Positions 7,706 through 17,000 of a DNA stretch of 37,726 bases are shown one piece after another. The stretch is from the NCBI GenBank assembly GCA_964559835.1, contig CAZLJE010000042.1, positions 1 to 37,726 of the forward strand, read 5' to 3'. The notes under the pieces were generated by a model. The model was not told the DNA's origin, searched no databases, and worked only from the letters and a program-made list of their open reading frames with translations. Every line of letters begins with the position of its first letter. The stretch's first letter is position 1. The position numbers and the translations under genes were made by a program. The DNA is from DAISJI01 sp964559835. GTDB lineage: Bacteria; Acidobacteriota; Terriglobia; Terriglobales; Acidobacteriaceae.

Positions 7706-8895
7706 CAGATCCCCTGCCCACGCACGATCGTCTTCACCACTTCGCCGCGCGGCGTGAGCACAACGATATCAGCATCGGCGCCTTCGACCAGCGCGCCCTT
7801 GCGTCCGGAGACGCCCGCAACGCGCGCCGGATTGAAGCTCGCCAGCCGCACCGCTTCCCAGAGGCCGATGGACGCGAACTCCATCACGTTGCGCACCGCG
7901 CGGTCGAGCGTCAGCACACTGCCTGCGAGCTTGCCTTCCACTGTACAGGTGTTGCCCTTGACCTCGACCTCGAACCCGCCGAGCTGAAAGCGGCCGTCGC
8001 CCATGCCCGTGGCGCTGATCGCGTCCGTCACGAGCACGGCGCGGTCCGGCCCTTTGGCGCGATACCAGACCTTCACCGCGTCGGGATGGACGTGGATACC
8101 GTCGCAGATCAACTCTGCCGTCACGCCATCGTCGCTCAGCACCGCGCCGATGATCCCCGGCTCGCGATGGTCGAACGCCCGCATGGCATTGAACGTATGC
8201 GTGGCGTGGCGCGCGCCGGCGGTTATGCCCGCCACTGCTTCGTCCGCGGTAGCGTTGCTGTGTCCAACGCTGACGGTAACGCCCCGGTTCGTAGCTTCGC
8301 GGATCAGGTAATTCGCTTTCGGGAGCTCCGGCGCGACGGTCATAACCGAGACTCTCCCGCGCGCCGCCTGCCACATGCGGTCGAAGATCTCCAGCGACGG
8401 CTCGCGCAAATGTTCCGGCGGATGCACCCCGCGCTTCGCGTGGCTGAGGAACGGTCCCTCCAGGTGCATGCCCAACGGCTGCGCGCGCAAATCTCCGTTG
8501 CGCGACAGACGCGCGTCCGCCGTTTCAATCGCTGCTGCCAGACGTTCCAGCGCGATGTAAGTGGCGTCGAGCGGCGCCGTCACGGTCGTCGGGAAATAAC
8601 TTGTGACGCCGCGCTGCGCGAGAGAACGCTCGACCGCCGCCAGTTCGTCGGCGGACGCGCTCATCACGTCGTATCCAGCACCGCCGTGAATGTGGACGTC
8701 GACAAAGCCGGGCGCGAGGATGTTTTCGCCAAAATCGACCGTGCGCGCTCCCGCGGGGATCTCGACCGCCTCGCGCGCTCCCACCGAGACGATGCGCCCG
8801 TCCTCGATGGAGACAAAACCGGAATCCGGAATCCAGCTTCCGGCTTCCGGCTTCCGGAGCGTGCAAACTTGTTCGGCAGTGAGCACAGTAATCAT
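7705..8895 (-). CDS. nagA: N-acetylglucosamine-6-phosphate deacetylase
   Basis: A 396-aa amidohydrolase that removes acetate from GlcNAc-6-P. Metal and catalytic residues are in place: H68 and H70 in FVDVHIHGG, E146 in GMHLEGPF, H212 in VSVGHSNA, H233 in ATHTFNAM and catalytic D291 in VLVTDAIS. The start at 8895 (MITVLTAEQV) fits the family; the upstream in-frame extension is encoded by a repeat. It lies between gntR (100-bp spacer made of repeat) and nagB-II (1-bp overlap). Oddly, residues about 13-27 (LRKPEAGSWIPDSGF) are encoded by a CCGGAATCC/CCGGCTTCC word repeat at 8818-8858, as if a repeat had entered the N-terminal beta domain. Confidence 0.95.
   Translation of the reverse strand: MITVLTAEQVCTLRKPEAGSWIPDSGFVSIEDGRIVSVGAREAVEIPAGARTVDFGENILAPGFVDVHIHGGAGYDVMSASADELAAVERSLAQRGVTSYFPTTVTAPLDATYIALERLAAAIETADARLSRNGDLRAQPLGMHLEGPFLSHAKRGVHPPEHLREPSLEIFDRMWQAARGRVSVMTVAPELPKANYLIREATNRGVTVSVGHSNATADEAVAGITAGARHATHTFNAMRAFDHREPGIIGAVLSDDGVTAELICDGIHVHPDAVKVWYRAKGPDRAVLVTDAISATGMGDGRFQLGGFEVEVKGNTCTVEGKLAGSVLTLDRAVRNVMEFASIGLWEAVRLASFNPARVAGVSGRKGALVEGADADIVVLTPRGEVVKTIVRGQGI
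8818..8858. repeat. CCGGAATCC/CCGGCTTCC repeat within nagA
   Basis: Two CCGGAAT words are followed by three (A/C)GCTTCCGG-like words, giving a partly palindromic low-complexity patch inside the coding sequence, in frame. It resembles the intergenic word repeats of this window more than normal coding sequence. Confidence 0.6.
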
Positions 8896-8913
8896 GAGAA
8901 AAGTTCGAGTAAG

Positions 8914-9019
8914 TGGGGTAGGGGGCAGGGCGTAGGGCTTAGGGCATACGCTCCTTCGCCACAAGCCGTCCCTCCCCTAAGCCTTCCCCTACGCCCTACG
9001 CCCTGAGCCCTACGCCCTC
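8914..9019. repeat. GGGCGTAGGGC-type inverted repeat filling the nagA-gntR spacer
   Basis: The left arm (8914-8950) is built of GTAGGG, AGGGCGTAGGGC and TTAGGGC words. The right arm (about 8971-9019) holds the mirrored CCCTACGCCCTACGCCC and CCTAAGCC words. The right arm extends into the gntR reading frame and encodes its last residues (EEGVGLRA). The whole 100-bp operon spacer is essentially this element. Confidence 0.75.
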
Positions 9020-9775
9020 TTCGAGGCGTGTCAGGCGGTTGACGATCTTATACCGGTCGCCTCGATAGACGGACTTCACGAATTCGACGGGCATTCCGCC
9101 TGGCACATACGAGGTCCTGGTAAACATGAACATGGGGCTTCGCTTCGGCGCGTCGAGCAGCTTCGCGATCTCAGGACTCGCCAGCCCGGCTTCGATCACT
9201 TCCTCCGCAACGTTCATCCGGATGCCGTAATGACGGAGCAAAGTGTCGTACAGGGAAGCTTCCGGCTCGAATCGCTGTAACAGGTCCGGGCACAGGTGCC
9301 GCGGGATCCGGCTCCATTCCACCGCCATGGGAGCGTCGTTCGCATACCGGATGCGCCGGATGCTGACGAGTTCTTCGCCGGGACCCAGGTGCAGAGCCGC
9401 GGTGACCTCCTCGTCCGCTCGCACGATCTCGCAGGACAACGTCCGGGACCTCACTCTCAGTCCCAGCGTCTGCATTTCCTCCGTGAATGACGTCACCCGG
9501 CGGACGTCTTTTTCCAGTTTTGCGCCGGAAACAAAGGTTCCCTTTCCCCACAGCGTGTAGGTGACGCCCAGGCTGCTCAACGACTTCAGCGCGTGGCGTC
9601 CCGTCATTCGGCTGACGCGGAACTGCCGGGCGATCTCATGTTCGGACGGCAGGGTGGCCCCCGGCTTGAGGGCCCCCGACCGTATTTGCTCCAGCAATCG
9701 CTGCTGGATCTGGCAATAAAAAGGGACCCCGCTGTGGCGGTCCAGCGGCCGGAAATTTATGGCGGTTTTTACCAT
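8996..9775 (-). CDS. GntR/HutC-family transcriptional regulator (NagR/DasR-like)
   Basis: A 259-aa regulator with an N-terminal winged helix (about residues 10-75: GVPFYCQIQQRLLEQIRSG, LPSEHEIARQFRVSRMT) and a C-terminal UTRA ligand domain (about 95-240). UTRA regulators next to nagA usually sense GlcNAc-6-P or GlcN-6-P, so this is probably the repressor of the nag genes. The start at 9775 is preferred over a far upstream ATG because the HTH domain begins a few residues later and a perfect palindromic operator (9785-9802) lies immediately upstream. A TTGACA on the minus strand at 9829-9824 could be its -35 box. The last eight residues are repeat-derived. Confidence 0.88.
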   Translation of the reverse strand: MVKTAINFRPLDRHSGVPFYCQIQQRLLEQIRSGALKPGATLPSEHEIARQFRVSRMTGRHALKSLSSLGVTYTLWGKGTFVSGAKLEKDVRRVTSFTEEMQTLGLRVRSRTLSCEIVRADEEVTAALHLGPGEELVSIRRIRYANDAPMAVEWSRIPRHLCPDLLQRFEPEASLYDTLLRHYGIRMNVAEEVIEAGLASPEIAKLLDAPKRSPMFMFTRTSYVPGGMPVEFVKSVYRGDRYKIVNRLTRLEEGVGLRA

Positions 9776-9784
9776 CTTAATACT

Positions 9785-9802
9785 TGTATAGACCACTATA
9801 CA
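9785..9802. promoter_or_regulatory. Palindromic operator between gntR and the first TonB-dependent receptor
   Basis: TGTATAG-ACCA-CTATACA is a perfect inverted repeat with 7-bp arms, starting 9 bp upstream of the gntR ATG and about 210 bp upstream of the divergent receptor gene. It contains TGGTCTA on the minus strand and resembles the GGT(C/A)TAGA(C/T)CA-type sites bound by DasR/NagR-family GntR regulators. Autoregulation, and possible control of the receptor, are inferred. Confidence 0.7.
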
Positions 9803-10011
9803 CGTAGTACCCTCCGTCCCGGCTGTCAAGCCGGAAAAAAGAGTTCCGGTTTCGTCTTCAGTTCTGCAGTGGTGATGCTGTCGCTTCTGCGGAGTCTCGA
9901 ACTGGGATGCGCCGAGTCCAGCGGCTACATAAATTCGCGCAATTACCAACACACGACCCTGTGGGCTTCGGCGCACAGGGCGCGCACACCGTTTTATTTT
10001 TGGGAGGCAAC

Positions 10012-13000
10012 ATGAGGTTAGCTTCACGTCTGGCATTGCTCGTCCTGTTCGTGTCGTGTTGTACAGCAGGATGGGCTCAAACCGATACCGGTTCCATTGC
10101 CGGGACTGTCACCGATAAAACCGGCGCGGTGGTTCCAAATGCCACCATCACGGTCACGGATACTGACAAGAAAATCGTTGTCCGTACCGTTAAGACGAAT
10201 TCCAGCGGCGACTACTCGATTCCTCTCTTGCCGGTTGGCCATTACAGCTTCGCCATCGAGGCCCCTGCGTTCCAGAAGTACACCCAGACCAACATTGTGC
10301 TCAACGTCGGCAACAAGTTGACGTTCAACGCACAACTGCAAGTCGGTACGAACGCGGAACAGGTCACGATCGAGGCCAATGCCACGCAGGTCGAAACACA
10401 ATCGCCGCAGGCTGCCTCGCTTGTCACCGGCACGCAGGTGCGGGAACTCGCGCTCAACGGCCGTAACTGGGAGCAGTTGGTCACACTGAACCCCGGCGTT
10501 TCGCAGGCCGACAACAACGACCAGATCTACGTCGGAGCCTTCGCTCCCCAAGGCACGAACCTCGTCGGATTCTCGATGAATGGTGGTCGCCGCGAACACA
10601 ACAACTTCATGATCGACGGCGCTGACAATGTGGACCGTGGCTCGAACCTGACGCTGCTCTCATTCCCCAGCGTCGATTCCATCGCCGAATTCCGCGTCGT
10701 CCGTGGCCAGTACGATCCCGAGCTGGGTCGCGCCGACAGTGGACAGGTGAACGCAGTCACGCGCTCCGGGACGGCTTCTATCCATGGCAATGCCTACGAG
10801 TTCTGGCGCAATGACGCGCTCAATGCCCGTCCCTTCGCCAGCAAATATCCCGTTCTTACGCCGCACATTCCTTATCTCCGCTACCACGATTTTGGCGGTA
10901 CCATCGGCGGGCCGGTTTGGATTCCCAAGATTTATGAACAGAAGAACAAGACCTTCTTCTTCTTCTCGGAAGAGGCTCGCCGCAACCTGACCTACACCAA
11001 TGGCTCCGCGACTGTGCCGACCCCGACGATGTTACAAGGCCAGTTTGCGCATCCGGTCTGCGTGGCGTTCAACGCCTCGAATGCATGCACGGCGACCGGC
11101 ACTTCGATCCCGGTTACTGATCCTGTCGCCAAGGCGTACATCCAGGACGTCTTCTCGAAGTACCCGGCTCCGAACAATGGGGCGTTCGGATACACATCGA
11201 CCCTGCGGAACGTCTTTAATTTCCGCGAAGAGATCCTCAAGATTGACCAGATCTTCGGCCCCAAGGTGAGTGTCAGCGGCAAGATCGCACGCGACTCGAT
11301 TCCAACCCAGGAAGCGATTGGGCTGTTCTCTTCCGGCCCGCCGATTCAAGGCATCGGAACCACCTCGACGAACTCACCCGGACATAACTACACGTTACAC
11401 GGCACGGTCACATTCAGTCCGACACTGCTTCTCGACACCGGCTACTACTATTCGTACGGTGCTATTCTCAGCGACCCGATTGGAGTCATGGCCGCACAGA
11501 ATTCACCCGATGTAGCAACACTCGCCAAAGGGCTCTTGCCGTACGCTTCCAGTTTGAATCGCATTCCAGCTGTGAGCTTGTCGGGGGGCAGCGGGCCGGG
11601 CAGCTATGGGCCTTATCGCGACTTCAACAGCAATCACCAGGTGTTCGGAAATATCACCAAGGTGCATGGCGGCCATACGTTCAAGTTCGGTGGAACGTAC
11701 TATCACTACAACAAGAGCGAGAATGCCGGCGGCAACAATGCAGCCACGTTCGCGTATAACAACAACGGACTGCCCAGCGGTACGGGGACGATCAGCTTCG
11801 AACAGGCCTGGGCCAACTTCCTGCTCGGGCGCATCGGCACCTTCTCGCAGTCGTCGCTCGACTTGGTCGCCGATATCAAGGACAACCAGTTCGAGTACTA
11901 CGGCCAGGACACCTGGCGTATTCGTCCCAACATAACGATCTCCTACGGCGCTCGACATTCCTTGTTCCGCCAGCCAACCGACGGTAAGGGTTTGCTCGGC
12001 CAGTTCGATCCTGCCACCTACGATCCCACCAAGGCTCCGTGTATTCTCTCCAACGGGAACCTCGACCTGACGAGGAACGCCGCAACCGGCGTCATCAGCA
12101 GCACCTGCAACCCGAACTACGACCCGCTGAACGGCTACATTTTCCCTGTTCCGCCGGCGGGCGTGACCGGGCACAAGTCGCCCTTCGGTACGAAGTTGGG
12201 CAAGGAATACAACTGGGGCATCGCGCCGCGTATCGGTATCGCCTGGGACCCGTGGAGTGACGGCAAAACATCGATTCGCGCCGGCTGGGGGATGTTCTAC
12301 GACAACGGCATCATTTTTGGAAACGCCGAAAATGACGTCTTCCTCGGCTCCGGTTATCTGACCAACCTCAGCGTGACTAACTCGACCACAGCCGCGCCGA
12401 CGGGCGGTGCAGTCGGCTTCTCGGCCGCCGCGCCGCAGGTCCAGATGCGCGTTCCCATCAATTACCAATATCCATATACCAGCCAGTGGAGCCTTGACGT
12501 CCAGCATCAGATTAGCGGCTGGATCGTGGACATCGGCTACTACGGTAATGTCGGCATTCACCTCCCTGGCTTCTACGACTTCAACGCGCCTGGGATCAAC
12601 AGCTATAGGAATTGCACCAACGCCAAGCCGTGCTACGCGGGTCCCGGCAGCACCAACGCGGTTAGCTTCGATAACGCGGCCGTGGTCACCAGCGGCAATG
12701 TCACCGTGCCGGCTGGCAACTACGTATCCGGCGGCAACACGACCAAGCTGAACGCGCTCCGTCCGTATATCGGGTGGAACGGCGGCAATGCGGTCATCAA
12801 CGAATACAACTCGAACTATAACGGATTGCAAACGCAGATTACGAAGCAGCTCAAGGGCAACTCGCTGATCAACATTGCCTACACCTGGTCGCATGCGCTG
12901 ACCAACTACCAGGCGGACCGCAGCACTGGCTCGATCATGCCGCTCCAGGGCAACTTCAAGGGCAACTGGGGCCCCGGAATCGGCGATCGGCGGCACGTGT

Positions 13001-13602
13001 TCACCGCCAACTTCGTTTGGGACATCCCTGTTTTTGTCGACCAGAAGGGCTTTGCCGGACACGTATTCGGGGGATGGGAATTCTCGGGCATTCAGACTTT
13101 CCAGACCGGTCTGCCGAGTACCGTCGCCAGCAATCAGGTGTATGACCCGACGGGCGCCGACTGCCTCGGGCCGTCTCCTTGCTCGCTGCGTGCCAACCAG
13201 GTGGGCGATCCCAGCGCGGGCGCGACCCACAGCTACACGGCTTGGTTCAACGGCGCTGCGTTCGCCAGCCCTGGATTGACCTTTGATCCTTCGTGTCCCG
13301 CGCTTCCAGCGCCGGCGGCGTCGGTTCCGGCCAGCTGCATTGCCACTCCGCAGTTGACCCAGCCGACGTCCATTCCGGGCGCAGTTCGTCTGCCCGGCTT
13401 CTGGCGCACGGACCTGTCGCTGTTCAAGAACATCAAGTTCAGCGAACGCTTTGGCGGGCAGTTCCGTCTGGAGACGTTCAACACCTTTAACCACTTTAAC
13501 CCGATCGTAAACTCCACGTCGTTGGCCAGTGCAAACTACAACAAGATCCTCTCTGGTCGCGATCCACGCATCGTGCAGCTCGGCATGAAGATCAACTTCT
13601 GA
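10012..13602 (+). CDS. TonB-dependent receptor, Oar-like, with carboxypeptidase-regulatory domain (copy 1)
   Basis: A 1196-aa outer-membrane protein. Residues 1-23 are a signal peptide ending in GWAQ. Next comes a carboxypeptidase-regulatory-like beta domain (TGSIAGTVTDKTGAVVPNATI), then the plug (GTQVRELALNGRNWEQLV, YDPELGRADSGQVNAVTRSG) and a long beta barrel that ends in the outer-membrane signature terminal Phe (LGMKINF). The start at 10012 is supported by GGGAGG six bases upstream. Such receptors take up large substrates using TonB energy, and adjacency to the nag operon suggests amino-sugar oligomers. It is followed by a terminator and a paralogue (14054-17602) that is very similar along its whole length. 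No FecI/FecR partners are visible. The ligand is inferred only. Confidence 0.92.
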   Translation: MRLASRLALLVLFVSCCTAGWAQTDTGSIAGTVTDKTGAVVPNATITVTDTDKKIVVRTVKTNSSGDYSIPLLPVGHYSFAIEAPAFQKYTQTNIVLNVGNKLTFNAQLQVGTNAEQVTIEANATQVETQSPQAASLVTGTQVRELALNGRNWEQLVTLNPGVSQADNNDQIYVGAFAPQGTNLVGFSMNGGRREHNNFMIDGADNVDRGSNLTLLSFPSVDSIAEFRVVRGQYDPELGRADSGQVNAVTRSGTASIHGNAYEFWRNDALNARPFASKYPVLTPHIPYLRYHDFGGTIGGPVWIPKIYEQKNKTFFFFSEEARRNLTYTNGSATVPTPTMLQGQFAHPVCVAFNASNACTATGTSIPVTDPVAKAYIQDVFSKYPAPNNGAFGYTSTLRNVFNFREEILKIDQIFGPKVSVSGKIARDSIPTQEAIGLFSSGPPIQGIGTTSTNSPGHNYTLHGTVTFSPTLLLDTGYYYSYGAILSDPIGVMAAQNSPDVATLAKGLLPYASSLNRIPAVSLSGGSGPGSYGPYRDFNSNHQVFGNITKVHGGHTFKFGGTYYHYNKSENAGGNNAATFAYNNNGLPSGTGTISFEQAWANFLLGRIGTFSQSSLDLVADIKDNQFEYYGQDTWRIRPNITISYGARHSLFRQPTDGKGLLGQFDPATYDPTKAPCILSNGNLDLTRNAATGVISSTCNPNYDPLNGYIFPVPPAGVTGHKSPFGTKLGKEYNWGIAPRIGIAWDPWSDGKTSIRAGWGMFYDNGIIFGNAENDVFLGSGYLTNLSVTNSTTAAPTGGAVGFSAAAPQVQMRVPINYQYPYTSQWSLDVQHQISGWIVDIGYYGNVGIHLPGFYDFNAPGINSYRNCTNAKPCYAGPGSTNAVSFDNAAVVTSGNVTVPAGNYVSGGNTTKLNALRPYIGWNGGNAVINEYNSNYNGLQTQITKQLKGNSLINIAYTWSHALTNYQADRSTGSIMPLQGNFKGNWGPGIGDRRHVFTANFVWDIPVFVDQKGFAGHVFGGWEFSGIQTFQTGLPSTVASNQVYDPTGADCLGPSPCSLRANQVGDPSAGATHSYTAWFNGAAFASPGLTFDPSCPALPAPAASVPASCIATPQLTQPTSIPGAVRLPGFWRTDLSLFKNIKFSERFGGQFRLETFNTFNHFNPIVNSTSLASANYNKILSGRDPRIVQLGMKINF

Positions 13603-13621
13603 TCTTCATGAGGGAATCGAA

Positions 13622-13654
13622 AAGCGGGTCCGCTGCGGCGGGCCCGCTTTTTTT
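13622..13654 (+). terminator. Intrinsic terminator after receptor 1
   Basis: AAGCGGGTCCGC (13622-13633) pairs with GCGGGCCCGCTT (13638-13649), with one G-U, around a 4-nt loop. A run of seven T follows (13648-13654). It starts 20 bp after the receptor stop codon. Confidence 0.92.
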
Positions 13655-14053
13655 GTGCCCGCGCGCTGCTGTTTCCACGCCAGTTCATCCTGATATCTGC
13701 TCGCTCGCTTCCCGCCGAGGACTGCTGGCTTCCATTCGGAAATTCGGCAGTCCTTAGTGCCAATGTACTAGATGGCTCGCCTCACGATATATATCGCCCG
13801 TCTTCCGCAATGCCATAGAACAATACGGAAAAACATATCGCGATCCTCGAAACTCGCGGAAGCATGGCGAAAATTTTCCGCCTTTTGGCAAGGTGTGTGC
13901 AATTTGTCGTGGGCCGGTGTAGTCACCTCGACCGGCTTAACTCCACCGGCTTAATTCCTGGGCTTTGCCAATGTCAGTGAAAACAAACCGTGCTCTCCGG
14001 CGGATGCCGGCGGCAGCAACTTCTCAACACTGCAGTTTGATTGGGGAGGCAAC
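13655..14053. other. Spacer/leader region between the two receptors
   Basis: About 400 bp with no convincing gene. It holds a 12-bp palindrome CGATATATATCG at 13785-13796 and AT-rich stretches around 13820-13890 that could contain the promoter of the second receptor. The block GGGAGGCAACATG just before the receptor start is identical to that of copy 1, so the ribosome site was duplicated with the gene. I do not see a second copy of the 9785-9802 operator here. Confidence 0.5.
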
Positions 14054-17000
14054 ATGCGTTCCACGAACATTCTCGGGATCATTCTTGTTCTCGCCGCCGT
14101 GGCGACGGCAGGATGGGCTCAGACAACAGGCGGAGACATTGCGGGGACGGTGACGGACAGCACCGGCGCCGTAGTGCCAAACGCTACCGTAACCATCACC
14201 AACACAGACAGGAATTCCGTCGTCCGCACCGTAAAGACGAACCAAACCGGAAACTACTCTGCTCCATTGCTGCCGATCGGAAATTACTCCATCCGGGTCG
14301 AGGCTCCCGGATTTCAGAAGTTCCACCAGACGGGCATCATCTTGAATGTGGGCGATAAGCTCACGATCAGCCCGCAAATGAAGGTTGGGTCCACCGGCCA
14401 GGAGGTAACGGTCGAGGCGGCAACGGCCGAAGTACAGACGCAGTCGCCGCAGGCATCCACGCTGATCAACGGGACGCAGGTCCGTGAACTCGCTTTGAAT
14501 GGCCGCAACTGGGAGCAGTTGGTGCTGCTCAGCCCGGGCGTTTCCGATGCCGGTAATTCCGATCAACTGTACGTCGGCGCATTCGCGCCACAGGGCACGA
14601 ACCTTGTGACGTTCTCGATGAACGGCGGCCGCCGCGAACACAACAACTTCCTGATCGACGGCGCCGACAACGTCGACCGCGGTTCGAACCTCACCCTGTT
14701 GTCGTTCCCGAGCGTGGAATCGATCGCGGAGTTCAAAGTCCTGCGCGGGCAATACGATCCCGAGTACGGGCGCGCCGACGCCGGCCAGGTGAACGTGATT
14801 ACGCGTGGCGGAACCAGCAAGCTGCACGGCAACGCGTACGAGTTCTGGCGAAACGACGCGCTGAATGCCCGGCCTTTCGCCAGCAAGTACCCGGTCCTCA
14901 CGCCGCACATCCCCTACCTCCGCTACCACGATTTCGGCGGCACCATCGGCGGACCGATTTACATTCCGAAGATCTACGAGCAGACCAATAAGACGTTCTT
15001 CTTCTTCTCCGAAGAAGCGCGCCGGAACCTGACCTACACCAACGGCTCGGCCATCGTGGCAACGCCTGGGATGCGGAACGGCCAGTTCCTGCACCCGGTC
15101 TGCGTGGCTTTCGACGCCAGCAATACCTGCACCGCAACCGGGACTTCCATCGCAGTAACGAATCCAGTCGCCAGGGCATACATCCAGGATGTGTTCTCGA
15201 AGTTCCCAGTACCGAACAACGGGACCTTCGGTTTCACCAGCACGCTGAGAAACGTCTTCAACTTCCGCGAGGAGATTTACCGCATCGACCACATGTTCTC
15301 GCAGAGGTTCACGGCCTACGGAAAAGTGCTTCGCGACACGATCCCGACGGAGGAGGCGGTTGGATTGTTTACCGGCGCGGCCACCGACGCCATTGCCGGC
15401 GTGAACACGACCTCAACGAACTCGCCCGGACACCAATACAGTGTCCGCGCGACCATCAGCGTCAGTCCCACGCTGCTGATCGAGCCCGGGTACAACTACT
15501 CGTATGGTGCGATCACCAGTAATCCGATCGGCCTGATGGCGTCCGCGAACTCCCCGAACGCCGCAGCCGCAGCCAAGGGCGTGCTGCCCTTTCCTTCCAC
15601 GCTCGCGCGCATCCCGAATGTCACGCTGACAGGAGGGACGGCGGCGCAAAGTTTCGGACCCTACCGCGACTTCAACACCAATCACACGGCGTTTGGCAAC
15701 GTCACAAAGGTCAAGGGCGCGCACACGCTCAAGTTCGGTGGGACCTACTATCACTACAACAAGAGCGAGAACGCCGGCGGCAATAACGCTGCTACTTTCG
15801 CGTTCAACAACAACGGTCTGCCGGGCACGGGTGGGGCGATCAGCTTCGAGCAGGCGTGGGCCAACTTCCTCCTCGGCCGCGTCGGGACGTTTTCGCAGAG
15901 CTCGCTCGATCTGGTTGCCGACATCAACGATAACCAGTTCGAGTACTACGGGCAGGACACCTGGCGCATCCGTCCGAACCTGACCTTCACGTTCGGCGCA
16001 CGGCACTCGCTGTTCCGGCAGCCGACCGACGGCAAGGGCCTGCTCGGACAATTCGACCCGGCGGCTTACGACCCAACCAAGGCGCCTTGCATTACCTCGA
16101 CCGGCCGCCTCGATTTGATCTTCAGCGGCGGAAAGGTGGTGAGCGCGTGCAACCCCAACTTTGACCCGCTCAATGGCTACATCTACCCGCATCCTCCGGC
16201 CGGTGTGACCGGCCACGTCTCTCCTTTCGGATCAAAGATCGGCCAGGAATACAACCGGGGTATTGCGCCTCGCCTCGGTATCGCCTGGGACCCGTGGGGC
16301 GACGGTAAGACCTCCTTTCGCGCCGGTTGGGGCATGTTCTTTGACAATGGGATCATTTTCGGGAACGCCGAAAATGACATCTTCCTTGGCAGCGGATTTG
16401 TCACGAACGTCAGCGTCACCAACGCATTGTTGACGGCAACCACAGCCGGCTCCTGCGCCGCGGGCAGCGTCGGCACTCCGCCAAACTGCGTATCGACTTC
16501 GGCGCCTCAGCTGCAAAGCCGTGTTCCGATCAATTACAAGTATCCGTACACCAGCCAGTGGAGCCTCGACGTGCAGCACGAAGTCGCGTCAGGCTGGGTG
16601 ATGGACATCGGCTACTACGGGAACATCGGCATCCACCAGCCCGGCTTCCTTGACAACAATCAGCCGGCGATCAACTCATACCTGGGTTGCACCATTACGA
16701 GCCCGTGCTTTTCCCCGAACTCGCCTCGCACGCCCATCTACGCTGTGAACTTCACGCAGACCGTCGGCGGGGTCACGTTCCCGGCGCTGGTTTCAACTGC
16801 AAACACGAACCTGTTGAACGCTATCCGGCCGTTCATCGGCTGGAACGGCGGCAATCAGGTGATCAACGAATACGCTTCGAACTATCACAGTTTACAGACA
16901 CAGTTGCAGAAGCAGTTCCGTGGCGGCTCGCTGGTCAACATCTCGTACACCTGGTCGCACGGCCTGACGAACTATCAGGCCGACCGCAGCACGGGCAGCA

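Noticed and set aside
11503..13494. A 663-codon minus-strand open frame across the first receptor gene
   Set aside because: It is antisense to a clear TonB-dependent receptor. Its translation is Arg/Val/Gly-rich with no domain, as expected from a GC-biased shadow frame.
14024..15292. A 422-codon minus-strand open frame across the start of the second receptor
   Set aside because: It covers the well supported signal peptide, plug and ribosome site of the plus-strand gene, and its translation has no recognisable domain.
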